From NCBI GenBank assembly GCA_027061705.1, contig JAMOVB010000111.1:1-7634 (forward strand): a stretch of 7,634 nucleotides of DNA. The letters run 5' to 3'. Shown in pieces: positions 1 to 5,997 of the stretch. How positions within the stretch are numbered: position 1 is the first letter of the stretch; every line of letters starts with the position of its first letter. The position numbers and the translations under genes were made by a program. The notes beneath the pieces were generated by a model. That model worked only from the letters and a program-made list of their open reading frames with translations, was not told where the DNA came from and made no database searches. This DNA comes from Desulfurococcales archaeon (GTDB taxonomy: Archaea; Thermoproteota; Thermoprotei_A; Sulfolobales; NBVN01).

Positions 1-531
1 ACCCACTAGCTGCACTCCCATCCTAGAGCTCCTCACGGCGATCAGCTCAACTATGGGTCCCCTATCCCTATCTCCAACCATGTGCATCTCGTCTATGACT
101 AGGGCGCCTACGCGGGCGAGCCATGAGGGCTTAAGCCTTAGAATGGAGTCGAACCTCTCGTAAGTAGCGACTATTATGTCGTACCTCCCTAACCACTCGC
201 CCGGCTCGTCATAGTCCCCCGTACTGATCCCCACGGAGATGCCTGCCCTGCCCCAGAAGCTGAACTCCCCATACTTTTCGCTGGCAAGGGTTTTCAACGG
301 GGTTACGTAGACCCCTATGCGCCCCTCCAACGCCGCCCTAAGTAACGCTAGCTCGCCCACAAGCGTCTTGCCGCTAGCCGTGGGTGCCGTAACGAGAACG
401 TTACGCCCTTTAAGCAGGCCGGCACGCACCGCCTGCTCCTGAGGCGGGGTCAGCGTTCTGATGCCCCTCTCCCTAAGCAGCGAGACCAGCTTCTCGGGAA
501 GCCCCTCGCGCTTGAGCGCATCTACATCCAT
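1..531 (-). CDS. Ski2-like (Hel308/Hjm-type) DNA/RNA helicase, N-terminal part
   Basis: This is the first 177 residues of a superfamily 2 helicase; the gene continues past the left edge. Translating the minus strand from ATG at 531 shows a Q-motif-like LTPPQEQAV (27-35), Walker A APTASGKT (49-56), motif Ia TPLKTLASEKY (77-87), TGDYD (104-108), ATYERFDS (122-129) and the Walker B box DEMH (147-150). This order and spacing are typical of archaeal Hel308/Hjm, an ATP-driven 3'-5' helicase acting at stalled replication forks, but other Ski2-like paralogs begin the same way. The winged-helix and C-terminal domains that would decide are outside the window. An in-frame GTG lies four codons upstream at 543, but the ATG is preferred. 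The gene diverges from the membrane protein at 698. Confidence 0.9.
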   Translation of the reverse strand, partial: MDVDALKREGLPEKLVSLLRERGIRTLTPPQEQAVRAGLLKGRNVLVTAPTASGKTLVGELALLRAALEGRIGVYVTPLKTLASEKYGEFSFWGRAGISVGISTGDYDEPGEWLGRYDIIVATYERFDSILRLKPSWLARVGALVIDEMHMVGDRDRGPIVELIAVRSSRMGVQLVG

Positions 532-568
532 TACCAAGCACACACCACTAAAGCAGTTTTGAGTAACG

Positions 569-575
569 TAATTAA
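569..575 (-). promoter_or_regulatory. Candidate TATA element for the helicase gene
   Basis: TTAATTA on the minus strand lies about 40 bases upstream of the helicase ATG. An archaeal TATA box there would place the transcript start near 548 and leave a leader of roughly 15-20 bases. This rests on AT-richness and distance only; no clear BRE was recognised. Confidence 0.35.
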
Positions 576-592
576 GCGGTTTCGCCACCGCT
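575..592. repeat. Inverted repeat in the divergent spacer (AGCGGT / ACCGCT)
   Basis: Perfect 6-bp arms AGCGGT (575-580) and ACCGCT (587-592) flank a 6-base centre. The repeat sits between the AT-rich candidate promoter of the helicase and that of the membrane-protein gene, where an operator would be expected. It is short enough to be chance. Confidence 0.35.
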
Positions 593-594
593 AC

Positions 595-623
595 TCTTTA
601 ATTCCTTATTGACGGGTATTATT
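595..623 (+). promoter_or_regulatory. Candidate TATA elements for the 698-1363 gene
   Basis: Two AT-rich elements stand out in a GC-rich spacer: TTTAAT at 597-602 and TATTATT at 617-623. They would place the transcript start near 627 or near 646 and give leaders of about 70 or 50 bases. I cannot choose between them from sequence alone. Confidence 0.3.
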
Positions 624-634
624 GCGGAGACCAT

Positions 635-656
635 GTTACGTTCGCTGCGACGTAAC
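635..656. repeat. Inverted repeat GTTACGT / ACGTAAC upstream of the membrane-protein gene
   Basis: Perfect 7-bp arms GTTACGT (635-641) and ACGTAAC (650-656) surround an 8-base centre. The core ACGTAA also occurs at 566-571, beside the helicase TATA candidate, so the divergent spacer carries three copies of the TTACGT/ACGTAA hexamer. This would suit a dimeric regulator binding near the plus-strand transcript start. That role is inferred. Confidence 0.4.
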
Positions 657-697
657 CCCTTAGCCTGCGGCTCGAGGTTCGGTGAGGGTGGGTATCG

Positions 698-1363
698 GTG
701 AGTAAGACGTTCTTAGGCGTCTCATACATAATCTTGGCAATACCCTACGTCGGCCTTATAGGGGCGGTCCTACTTCCCATAGCGTGGTTGGTTGAGGGCA
801 GATCCAAGAGGAGGGGGGCGTGGGTCGCGGCCGGGATCGTAGGTATAGTAGCTATAGTGTTGGCGTTCGCAGGTCTTGCAATGCTGGCGTCGGCGGTCGC
901 TCCCATTATGAGTAAGTTCTCAACAATGCTCGGCAACCCCCTCACCACCACAGGGGCGTCGCCAGCGTCGGCTCTTGGGGAGAGGCTCTCTAAAGAGCTC
1001 ATGATGGCCATAAGATCCTCCGCAGTGGGTATGGCCGGGGCTGTAACCAGCATGCTAGCATCGGCGATCTACCTAGCGTTCTACATAATGACGCTCGTAG
1101 CGCTCTACCAAGCCGGGAGCTACTACGGCTCCGTAATGATAAAGATAGGTATGGGCCTTAACGTAATCGCTCTCATAGCGGCGGTACTGGCAGCATTTAC
1201 GGCAGCACCAGCTCTCCAGGGGGGTATGGTTGCCCACCACGCGCTCGCGCTCACCGCTGCAGGCCTCTTGGCAACCCTAGTTATAATCTTCATAGCGAAT
1301 ATAATCACTGGTATAGGCTTCCTATCCGCTAGGGAGCCTTCCGTTGGGGAGGCGCGGATTTAA
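698..1363 (+). CDS. DUF996-like polytopic membrane protein, function unknown
   Basis: A 221-residue protein made almost entirely of hydrophobic helices, with five likely membrane segments at about 5-32, 42-66, 107-137, 150-170 and 183-209. A basic turn (GRSKRR, 34-39) follows the first helix, and a Ser/Thr/Pro-rich loop (about 75-95) separates the second and third. The N-terminal TFLGVSYIILAIPYVG pattern, the central YQAGSYYG region and the C-terminal IIFIANIITGIGFLSARE resemble the archaeal DUF996 family of integral membrane proteins, which has no assigned function. The family call is from memory of its pattern and is moderate. The start is GTG at 698, behind a GGTGAGGGTGGG purine stretch (681-692). 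It diverges from the helicase and precedes the radical SAM gene by 109 bases, so the two may share a transcript. Confidence 0.8.
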   Translation: MSKTFLGVSYIILAIPYVGLIGAVLLPIAWLVEGRSKRRGAWVAAGIVGIVAIVLAFAGLAMLASAVAPIMSKFSTMLGNPLTTTGASPASALGERLSKELMMAIRSSAVGMAGAVTSMLASAIYLAFYIMTLVALYQAGSYYGSVMIKIGMGLNVIALIAAVLAAFTAAPALQGGMVAHHALALTAAGLLATLVIIFIANIITGIGFLSAREPSVGEARI

Positions 1364-1472
1364 GCGTTGAGGAGCAATCAAGAATACGTGGATGAGCGGT
1401 GCGGTCGTATCTGAGCCGCGCGCTGTGATGTGAGGCGGGCTTTAGCGACACGCCCTCGAGCGGTGATTACTC
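1364..1472 (+). promoter_or_regulatory. Intergenic spacer with the radical SAM ribosome binding site
   Basis: No convincing TATA element is visible in this 109-base spacer, which is compatible with read-through from the membrane-protein gene. GGTGAT at 1462-1467 is a good archaeal Shine-Dalgarno sequence five bases before GTG 1473 and supports that start. Confidence 0.55.
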
Positions 1473-2840
1473 GTGAGCGCCTCACCACGCCATAGCGTGG
1501 CGGTAGTATTCGGCTACGGCAGAAGGCTGAAGTACAGTGTTAACGTCCTAGTCGGCGCCATAGAGAAGGTGTTCAGTAAGGACATCGCGGTTGTGGTCAC
1601 GCCCGTTAAGGATGTTCCGCAAGCCATTGCCGAAGCACGGCAGCACGCACGTACCGTAGTGTACGGTCAGACACTAATAACCCCGGAGCTACCTGCAATG
1701 CTAGGCGACATCCTCAACGCCGTGCGTGCGGCCAGGAAATTCGGGGCGATCCCCGTTGCTGGAGGCCCGCACGCCACTGGAGACCCCTACGGCACGCTAA
1801 TATCGCTTGGCTTCGAAATAGTGTTCCTAGGTGACGCTGAGGAGACATTCACGGAATTCATAGGTAGGCTAGCCGATGGTGGGGACCCTAAAGGCATTAG
1901 GAGGGGGATAGCGTACCTCGAGGACGGGAGGCCCGTGGTCAAGGGTTTAAACCCTCTCAAAAATCTGGACAGGTTCCCGGCCTTCGCAGTCGCCCACAGG
2001 ATGTTCAACCCTATAGAGATAACTAGGGGCTGCCCCCACGCCTGCAAGTACTGTCAGGTGAGCTACTCCTTTGGGGCATTCCATAGGCATAGGAGCTTGG
2101 AGAACGTTACTCAGCATGTCAGAATTCTAAGGGCGCATGGGCTTAGAGACCTCCGCTTCATAACCCCCAACGCCTTGGCGTACGGGTCTGAAGGCAGGTC
2201 GCCGAACCTAAGCGCTGTGGACGAGTTAATCACAGCGCTGCAGGAATTCCGCCGTGAAGGCGCTAGGGTCTTCCTAGGGGCGTTCCCTTCCGAAGTTAGG
2301 CCTGAGTTCGTTACTGAGGAGTCCGTCGAGTTGCTTAAGGGTAGGGTTGACAATAAGAAGGTCATAGTGGGTGCTCAGTCGGGGTCGGCTAGGCTACTCA
2401 AGGAGATGAATAGGGGTCACACGCCGGAGGACGTTATAAACGCCGTCGAACTCCTCACGGAGGCAGGCTTCAGGGCTGACGTGGACTACATCTTCGGCCT
2501 GCCGCATGAGGAGGGGGAGGACATAGAGGAAACTCTAAGGCATATCGAGAAGGTTGTCTCCCTAGGCGGGCGCGTGCACGCCCACGTATTCCTGCCGTTG
2601 CCGGGAACGCCCTACGCTATGGAGCCGCCAGGGAGGATACCCGAGTGGCTTAGGAGGAGGCTCTTCAAACTGATAGGTAGGGGCTCTCTCTACGGCCAGT
2701 GGGAGTCTCAAGAGAGGCTGGCGGCTGAGGTGGCTAGGCTACGTGATGAGGGAATCATAATAGTTAGGAGGGATCGTGCTGAGCTAATGCTCTCCCGCCT
2801 TAAGAGGGGGCGGGGTATGACGCCCTGCCTTAAGGTATAG
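1473..2840 (+). CDS. B12-binding domain/radical SAM protein, MJ_1487 family (TIGR04013-like)
   Basis: A 455-residue protein. The first ~160 residues form a cobalamin-binding-type Rossmann domain with GGPHATGDP (97-105); the DxHxxG histidine loop of methionine synthase is absent, as in most B12 radical SAM enzymes. The radical SAM core follows, with CxxxCxxC in GCPHACKYC (C187, C191, C194) to hold the SAM-cleaving 4Fe-4S cluster. Later come VGAQSGSARLLKEMNRGHT (299-317), DYIFGLPHE (338-346) and FLPLPGTPY (373-381), all usual in the B12-dependent group. Length and order fit the archaeal MJ_1487 family. The substrate is unknown; related enzymes methylate or rearrange carbon centres, but this is not shown here. 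GTG 1473 follows GGTGAT with five bases between. The last 57 bases overlap the end of the opposing PHP gene. Confidence 0.93.
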   Translation: MSASPRHSVAVVFGYGRRLKYSVNVLVGAIEKVFSKDIAVVVTPVKDVPQAIAEARQHARTVVYGQTLITPELPAMLGDILNAVRAARKFGAIPVAGGPHATGDPYGTLISLGFEIVFLGDAEETFTEFIGRLADGGDPKGIRRGIAYLEDGRPVVKGLNPLKNLDRFPAFAVAHRMFNPIEITRGCPHACKYCQVSYSFGAFHRHRSLENVTQHVRILRAHGLRDLRFITPNALAYGSEGRSPNLSAVDELITALQEFRREGARVFLGAFPSEVRPEFVTEESVELLKGRVDNKKVIVGAQSGSARLLKEMNRGHTPEDVINAVELLTEAGFRADVDYIFGLPHEEGEDIEETLRHIEKVVSLGGRVHAHVFLPLPGTPYAMEPPGRIPEWLRRRLFKLIGRGSLYGQWESQERLAAEVARLRDEGIIIVRRDRAELMLSRLKRGRGMTPCLKV

Positions 2841-3509
2841 GGACTCGTCAACGTGAGGCCTGCGTATGCCGTTGAGCTTCCTCTTAAGGGCCCACACGAA
2901 CTTAGTGGCGAGGCCTACTAGTGAGTATCCAGGCCTTGGGTCAAGCCTACCCCTCCTTATGGACTCTAAAACGTCGTCAACACTTAACCCACTAACCTCT
3001 ATTAACGTCCTGCACCCCCCAATCATCCTCAACACGTGAGCATCGCTGTTCGCCAGCCCTCTAATGCCTTTAAGCCTGCAGTAGGTAGCAGCAACCGCAT
3101 TGGTTACGGGGTCGCTACCCATGTTAAAGCACTCCACGCAGTCCCATAGAGGCTCCCTAACACGCCACCCGACACCCAACCGCATTATGTCGAAGGGATG
3201 GGCAGGGATAAGCACGCAGTTGTTGTCGTTGGCAACGCTTCTGAGCATGTAGGGATCCCTAATCAAGGGTATCGGCTCGGGGCAGAGCACCAGCACGTCG
3301 CCCCAGAGCGTTCTGAACTCAGCACCTGGGATTAGGAGGACACCGTCAACAGCCTCCCTAAGCCCCACTACCGAGCCCGCGAAGGTGTCGTGATCCGTTA
3401 TTGATATTATTGAAAGCCCCGCAGCCCTAGCACGCCTCAAAATACTTCTGGGGTGTGCCTCACCGTCACTAGCTACTGAATGCATGTGGAGGTCGGCGTG
3501 AGCTATCAT
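2784..3509 (-). CDS. PHP-domain metal-dependent phosphoesterase
   Basis: A 241-residue PHP protein with the full metal-ligand set: DLHMHS (H8, H10), TDHDTF (D39, H40), GAEF (E64), PAHPFD (H104), ECFN (E126) and NSDAH (D156, H158). It resembles the short stand-alone PHP proteins (TrpH/YciV type), which hydrolyse phosphate esters such as nucleoside 3',5'-bisphosphates or RNA 5' ends, and also archaeal PHP proteins of unknown substrate. Its own substrate cannot be read from sequence. The basic tail after about residue 200 lies outside the catalytic core, and its last ~18 residues are encoded antisense to the radical SAM gene. The ATG at 3509 overlaps the TGA of the synthetase gene as ATGA, and no other start precedes the HxH motif, so the start is secure. 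Translation is probably coupled to the synthetase. Confidence 0.92.
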   Translation of the reverse strand: MIAHADLHMHSVASDGEAHPRSILRRARAAGLSIISITDHDTFAGSVVGLREAVDGVLLIPGAEFRTLWGDVLVLCPEPIPLIRDPYMLRSVANDNNCVLIPAHPFDIMRLGVGWRVREPLWDCVECFNMGSDPVTNAVAATYCRLKGIRGLANSDAHVLRMIGGCRTLIEVSGLSVDDVLESIRRGRLDPRPGYSLVGLATKFVWALKRKLNGIRRPHVDESLYLKAGRHTPPPLKAGEH

Positions 3510-3515
3510 CCTCCC
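3506..3515 (-). promoter_or_regulatory. ATGA stop-start overlap with abutting Shine-Dalgarno
   Basis: GGGAGG (3515-3510 on the minus strand) touches the PHP start codon with no spacer, and the start codon itself overlaps the synthetase stop as ATGA. With no other possible start before the HxH motif, this favours termination-reinitiation by the ribosome that has just finished the synthetase. Confidence 0.6.
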
Positions 3516-4918
3516 TTCATCCTATTACGTATGCGGGACCACCTAACTAAATACGTTAGCGCCTTAGCAGCCTCCTCAGGTGTCCTAAACGAAGGTATCC
3601 TAGCCTCACGCTCGAACATAAGCAGCTTGTCCACAGTATACCTCCCTCCAGGTGCCGCCATGACCACGGGCTTGCCGTACTTGCTCACAGCCTTCTTAGC
3701 CGCCTTGAGAACTCCCGGCGGGTCGTACGCTGGCGACTGCATTATGCTTATGAGGAGCACGGCATCGACGCCGTCATCCCTCATCACAGCATCTAGAGCC
3801 GCGTCATACCTCTCCGGAGGCGCGTCTCCGAGCACGTCGACAGGGTTATTGACCGCGGCGGCCGGCGGGAGCTTCTCTCTGAGCTCCTTCCTAGTGCTTT
3901 CGGAGAGGTCTGCCACCTTAAGCCCGAGCAACTCTATAGCGTCGGTAGCTAGTACGCCGGCGCCCCCGCCATTAGTAACGATCGCTATCCTATCTCCCTT
4001 AGGCGTCGGAAGCCATGAGAGGGTCTTAGCGGCAACTACCATCTCATTAAGCTCGTTAACCAGCAGGCCGCCGAACTGCTTTATGGCCGCTTCATACACC
4101 GCGTACTGGCCTGCCAGCGAGCCTGTGTGAGAGGCTACAGCCCTCATACCCTTCTCAGACTTCCCAGCCTTAAGCACTATGACAGGCTTGCCGAGTGATG
4201 CTGCCTTCTTAAGAGCTTCGAGGAACTTCCTGCCGTCGGCAACCCCCTCTATGTAGGCCATTGTCACCTCCGTCTTCGGATCCTCCGCCAAATACTCTAT
4301 GAGTTCCCACTCCTGCACGTCGGCGGCGTTGCCGTAACTTATGAACTTACTCATACCGACGCCCGCCTCAGCAAGCCAGTCTAGTATGGCAGCACCCAAC
4401 GCCCCAGACTGCGATATTAGGGCAACGTTGCCCGGCCCCGGCTTATCCTGCCTGTCGTTGGGGTTGAATATCGTGTCTAGGCCTGTCCACGCGTCATATA
4501 TGCCAAGGCAGTTAGGCCCTATGAACCTGATGCCCCACTTCCTAGCGACTTCGAGTAACTCCCTCTCAAGCCTAGCGCCTTCCTCACCAACCTCCTTAAA
4601 CCCGGCGCTAATCACTATGGCTGCCTTAACGCCCTTCCTACCGCACTCCTCCATAACCTTCGGGACGACCCTAGCAGGCACAGCTATTACGACGAGATCC
4701 GGGGTCTCAGGGAGGTCTAACACCGACTTATAGCACTTCAGGCCTAGGACCTCGTCATACTTTATGTTCACGGGGTAGATCCTCCCCTTAAACCTCGCCT
4801 TAACGTTCTCCATTAAGGCTCTGCCCACAGTGCCCTTCTTAATCGACGCCCCTATTATCGCGACTGACCTTGGATTAAAGAATAGATCCATCACGCCCTT
4901 ATCAAGTTTTGAGGGCAT
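3506..4918 (-). CDS. Acetate/acyl-CoA synthetase (ADP-forming), alpha subunit
   Basis: A 470-residue protein matching the alpha subunit of the archaeal ADP-forming acetyl-CoA synthetase, which converts acyl-CoA, ADP and phosphate to acid, CoA and ATP in sugar, peptide and amino acid fermentation. The CoA-binding Rossmann domain comes first (SVAIIGAS, 18-25), then the ligase-CoA domain with GPNCLG (134-139) and SQSGALG (169-175). The phosphohistidine motif ASHTGSLAG contains H264, the expected catalytic histidine. A second flavodoxin-like domain has TNGGGAGVLATD and NNPVDVLGDA. The length is that of a stand-alone alpha subunit; the ATP-grasp beta subunit is not fused and not in the window, so it must be encoded elsewhere. 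ATG 4918 is preceded by GAGGTG (4926-4931) at seven bases. The PHP gene follows with a four-base overlap. Whether it prefers acetate, branched-chain or aryl acids cannot be told. Confidence 0.95.
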   Translation of the reverse strand: MPSKLDKGVMDLFFNPRSVAIIGASIKKGTVGRALMENVKARFKGRIYPVNIKYDEVLGLKCYKSVLDLPETPDLVVIAVPARVVPKVMEECGRKGVKAAIVISAGFKEVGEEGARLERELLEVARKWGIRFIGPNCLGIYDAWTGLDTIFNPNDRQDKPGPGNVALISQSGALGAAILDWLAEAGVGMSKFISYGNAADVQEWELIEYLAEDPKTEVTMAYIEGVADGRKFLEALKKAASLGKPVIVLKAGKSEKGMRAVASHTGSLAGQYAVYEAAIKQFGGLLVNELNEMVVAAKTLSWLPTPKGDRIAIVTNGGGAGVLATDAIELLGLKVADLSESTRKELREKLPPAAAVNNPVDVLGDAPPERYDAALDAVMRDDGVDAVLLISIMQSPAYDPPGVLKAAKKAVSKYGKPVVMAAPGGRYTVDKLLMFEREARIPSFRTPEEAAKALTYLVRWSRIRNRMKGG

Positions 4919-4925
4919 ACGTCCC

Positions 4926-4931
4926 CACCTC
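4926..4931 (-). promoter_or_regulatory. Shine-Dalgarno of the synthetase alpha gene
   Basis: GAGGTG on the minus strand, seven bases before ATG 4918, is a near-perfect complement to the archaeal 16S rRNA tail. It fixes the start codon. It also implies a leadered transcript, as expected if a promoter lies in the 59-base gap upstream. Confidence 0.75.
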
Positions 4932-4946
4932 GAAGAATACTCAAGA

Positions 4947-4969
4947 CAAGGTAAAAACTATTTACCTTG
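4947..4969. repeat. Perfect inverted repeat CAAGGTAAA-n5-TTTACCTTG, possible operator/promoter
   Basis: Two perfect 9-bp arms, CAAGGTAAA and TTTACCTTG, are separated by five bases. They lie in the short gap between the zinc-ribbon gene ending at 4978 and the synthetase starting at 4918. Read on the minus strand the centre is AT-rich (TAAATAGTTTTTA), the only such stretch in the gap. It is about 40 bases from the start codon, where a TATA box would leave a short leader carrying the Shine-Dalgarno. An operator overlapping the TATA element of an internal promoter is my preferred reading. A weak terminator hairpin for the upstream gene is the alternative, since only five T follow the first arm. 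Confidence 0.6.
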
Positions 4970-4977
4970 AGCGGGAG

Positions 4978-5997
4978 CTATAGCTCAATGTCAAGTATCC
5001 CGTAAAGCTCATCAACGTTTAGGTGGAGGTTAAGGCTCCAGTCCTCAAGCCTTTCTGACGCCTTAGCAACCTTCTCAAACGCGTGTTTCAACGCAGGTAT
5101 CGCGGCGATTAAACCTAGGACCGCGCCAACACCCGCAGCGCCAGCTGCGAACCCCTCTCCGAAGAAGGCAGCGCCGCTCAACGCACCGCCGACCGCGCCC
5201 AGACCGATCAGCAGGCCCGCGACTACGCCGGCCTCCTCCCTAGCCTTAGATGTCTGAGGATATTCAGCGTAGAGCGTTCTCCCCGAGCTCGCGTCGACCA
5301 ACGCCTTCATCTCAAGCCCCTTATACCCATACCTGAATTCCCAGATCGGATAGTGGGTCACGCCAAGGTACTCCGTCCTAACCTCCTTCACCACCTCCTC
5401 CCCAGCGCACCCGGTCTTAAGATCCTTCCTAAGGTCCTCCACCACACGCTCACGCGCGCGTTCGATCGCCTCCTCCTTACTCACCTCGACCCTGTAGTAC
5501 CTCCCTATCTTCAGTAGCTTAGGCTTGAAGTACTCCCTACCTCTGAGCCCGAACCTGAACTTCTCAAGCATGTGTGCGAACCACGGCTCCCTATTCCCTA
5601 ATATGAAGTAGTCCTTAACCTCATAGAAGTCGCCTTCATAGGACCTCCGCCAGAACCAGAAGCCCTCGCTATATATGCACTCGCCCTCAGCCTCGGCGTG
5701 GACTGCGTGGATCGGTATGTAGTGGAGTGTCGCTGACCTAAGCTCGGCAGACGTTATGAAGTCTGCCGGCGCCCCGAAGTTCCTCTCTATGAACTTAAGC
5801 AGCCTTTCAAAACCCCTGCTGGAGCTGAAGACTATCTTGAAGTAGTAGTGCTCCTCAAGCTTCTCGCCAGTCTTAATGTGGAAGGTGTAGCCGCAGTACG
5901 GGCAGGTCGCCGTTAGGACGCCTTCCGGAACCTTAAACTCGGAGCCGCAGTACGGGCACTTAAGGACGGTGAGGCCCTCACCGCTCAAACCTAACAC
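4978..5997 (-). CDS. Zinc-ribbon membrane protein, downstream member of the pair, function unknown
   Basis: A 339-residue protein not matched to a named family. It opens with a four-cysteine zinc ribbon, KCPYCG (C14, C17) and CPYCGY (C32, C35). A mixed alpha/beta middle includes HYIPIHAVHAE (92-102), a Trp/Tyr-rich stretch (FWFWRRSYEGDFYE, 113-126) and a charged helix (about 173-193). The segment THYPIWEFRYGYKGLEMKAL with VDASSGR (214-240) resembles the 'P-x-W-x-F-x-Y-x-Y-x-G ... G-x-x' strand module of bacterial TFIIB-type zinc-ribbon proteins. Two Gly/Ala-rich hydrophobic segments (about 256-279 and 283-303) probably form a membrane hairpin, followed by a ~35-residue acidic tail. Its start overlaps the upstream paralog by 20 bases. 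The annotated start is GTG 5997; TTG 5988 is an alternative placed better behind GGGGGTG. Confidence 0.85.
   Translation of the reverse strand: MLGLSGEGLTVLKCPYCGSEFKVPEGVLTATCPYCGYTFHIKTGEKLEEHYYFKIVFSSSRGFERLLKFIERNFGAPADFITSAELRSATLHYIPIHAVHAEAEGECIYSEGFWFWRRSYEGDFYEVKDYFILGNREPWFAHMLEKFRFGLRGREYFKPKLLKIGRYYRVEVSKEEAIERARERVVEDLRKDLKTGCAGEEVVKEVRTEYLGVTHYPIWEFRYGYKGLEMKALVDASSGRTLYAEYPQTSKAREEAGVVAGLLIGLGAVGGALSGAAFFGEGFAAGAAGVGAVLGLIAAIPALKHAFEKVAKASERLEDWSLNLHLNVDELYGILDIEL
5967..5983. repeat. Short palindrome across the zinc-ribbon gene overlap
   Basis: Arms CGGTGAGG and CCTCACCG flank a single central base. The palindrome covers the TGA stop of the upstream gene (5978-5980) and the first codons of the downstream one. 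It lies inside coding sequence, and a one-base centre cannot close as an intact hairpin, so any effect on translational coupling is speculative. Confidence 0.35.

Noticed and set aside
1388..1440. Possible C/D box small RNA between the membrane-protein and radical SAM genes (GTGGATGA, CTGA at 1411, GTGATGT at 1425).
   Set aside because: The first box matches the C consensus poorly and there is no terminal D box (CTGA) after the GTGATGT element.
3480..4130. Long plus-strand open frame opposite the synthetase gene.
   Set aside because: It is the antisense shadow of a clearly conserved protein and has no recognisable domain or ribosome binding site.
4947..4969. Inverted repeat read as a factor-independent terminator of the zinc-ribbon operon.
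   Set aside because: Archaeal terminators are mainly T-runs; only five T occur, and they lie inside the repeat rather than after it. The operator/promoter reading fits the position better, though it is not proven.
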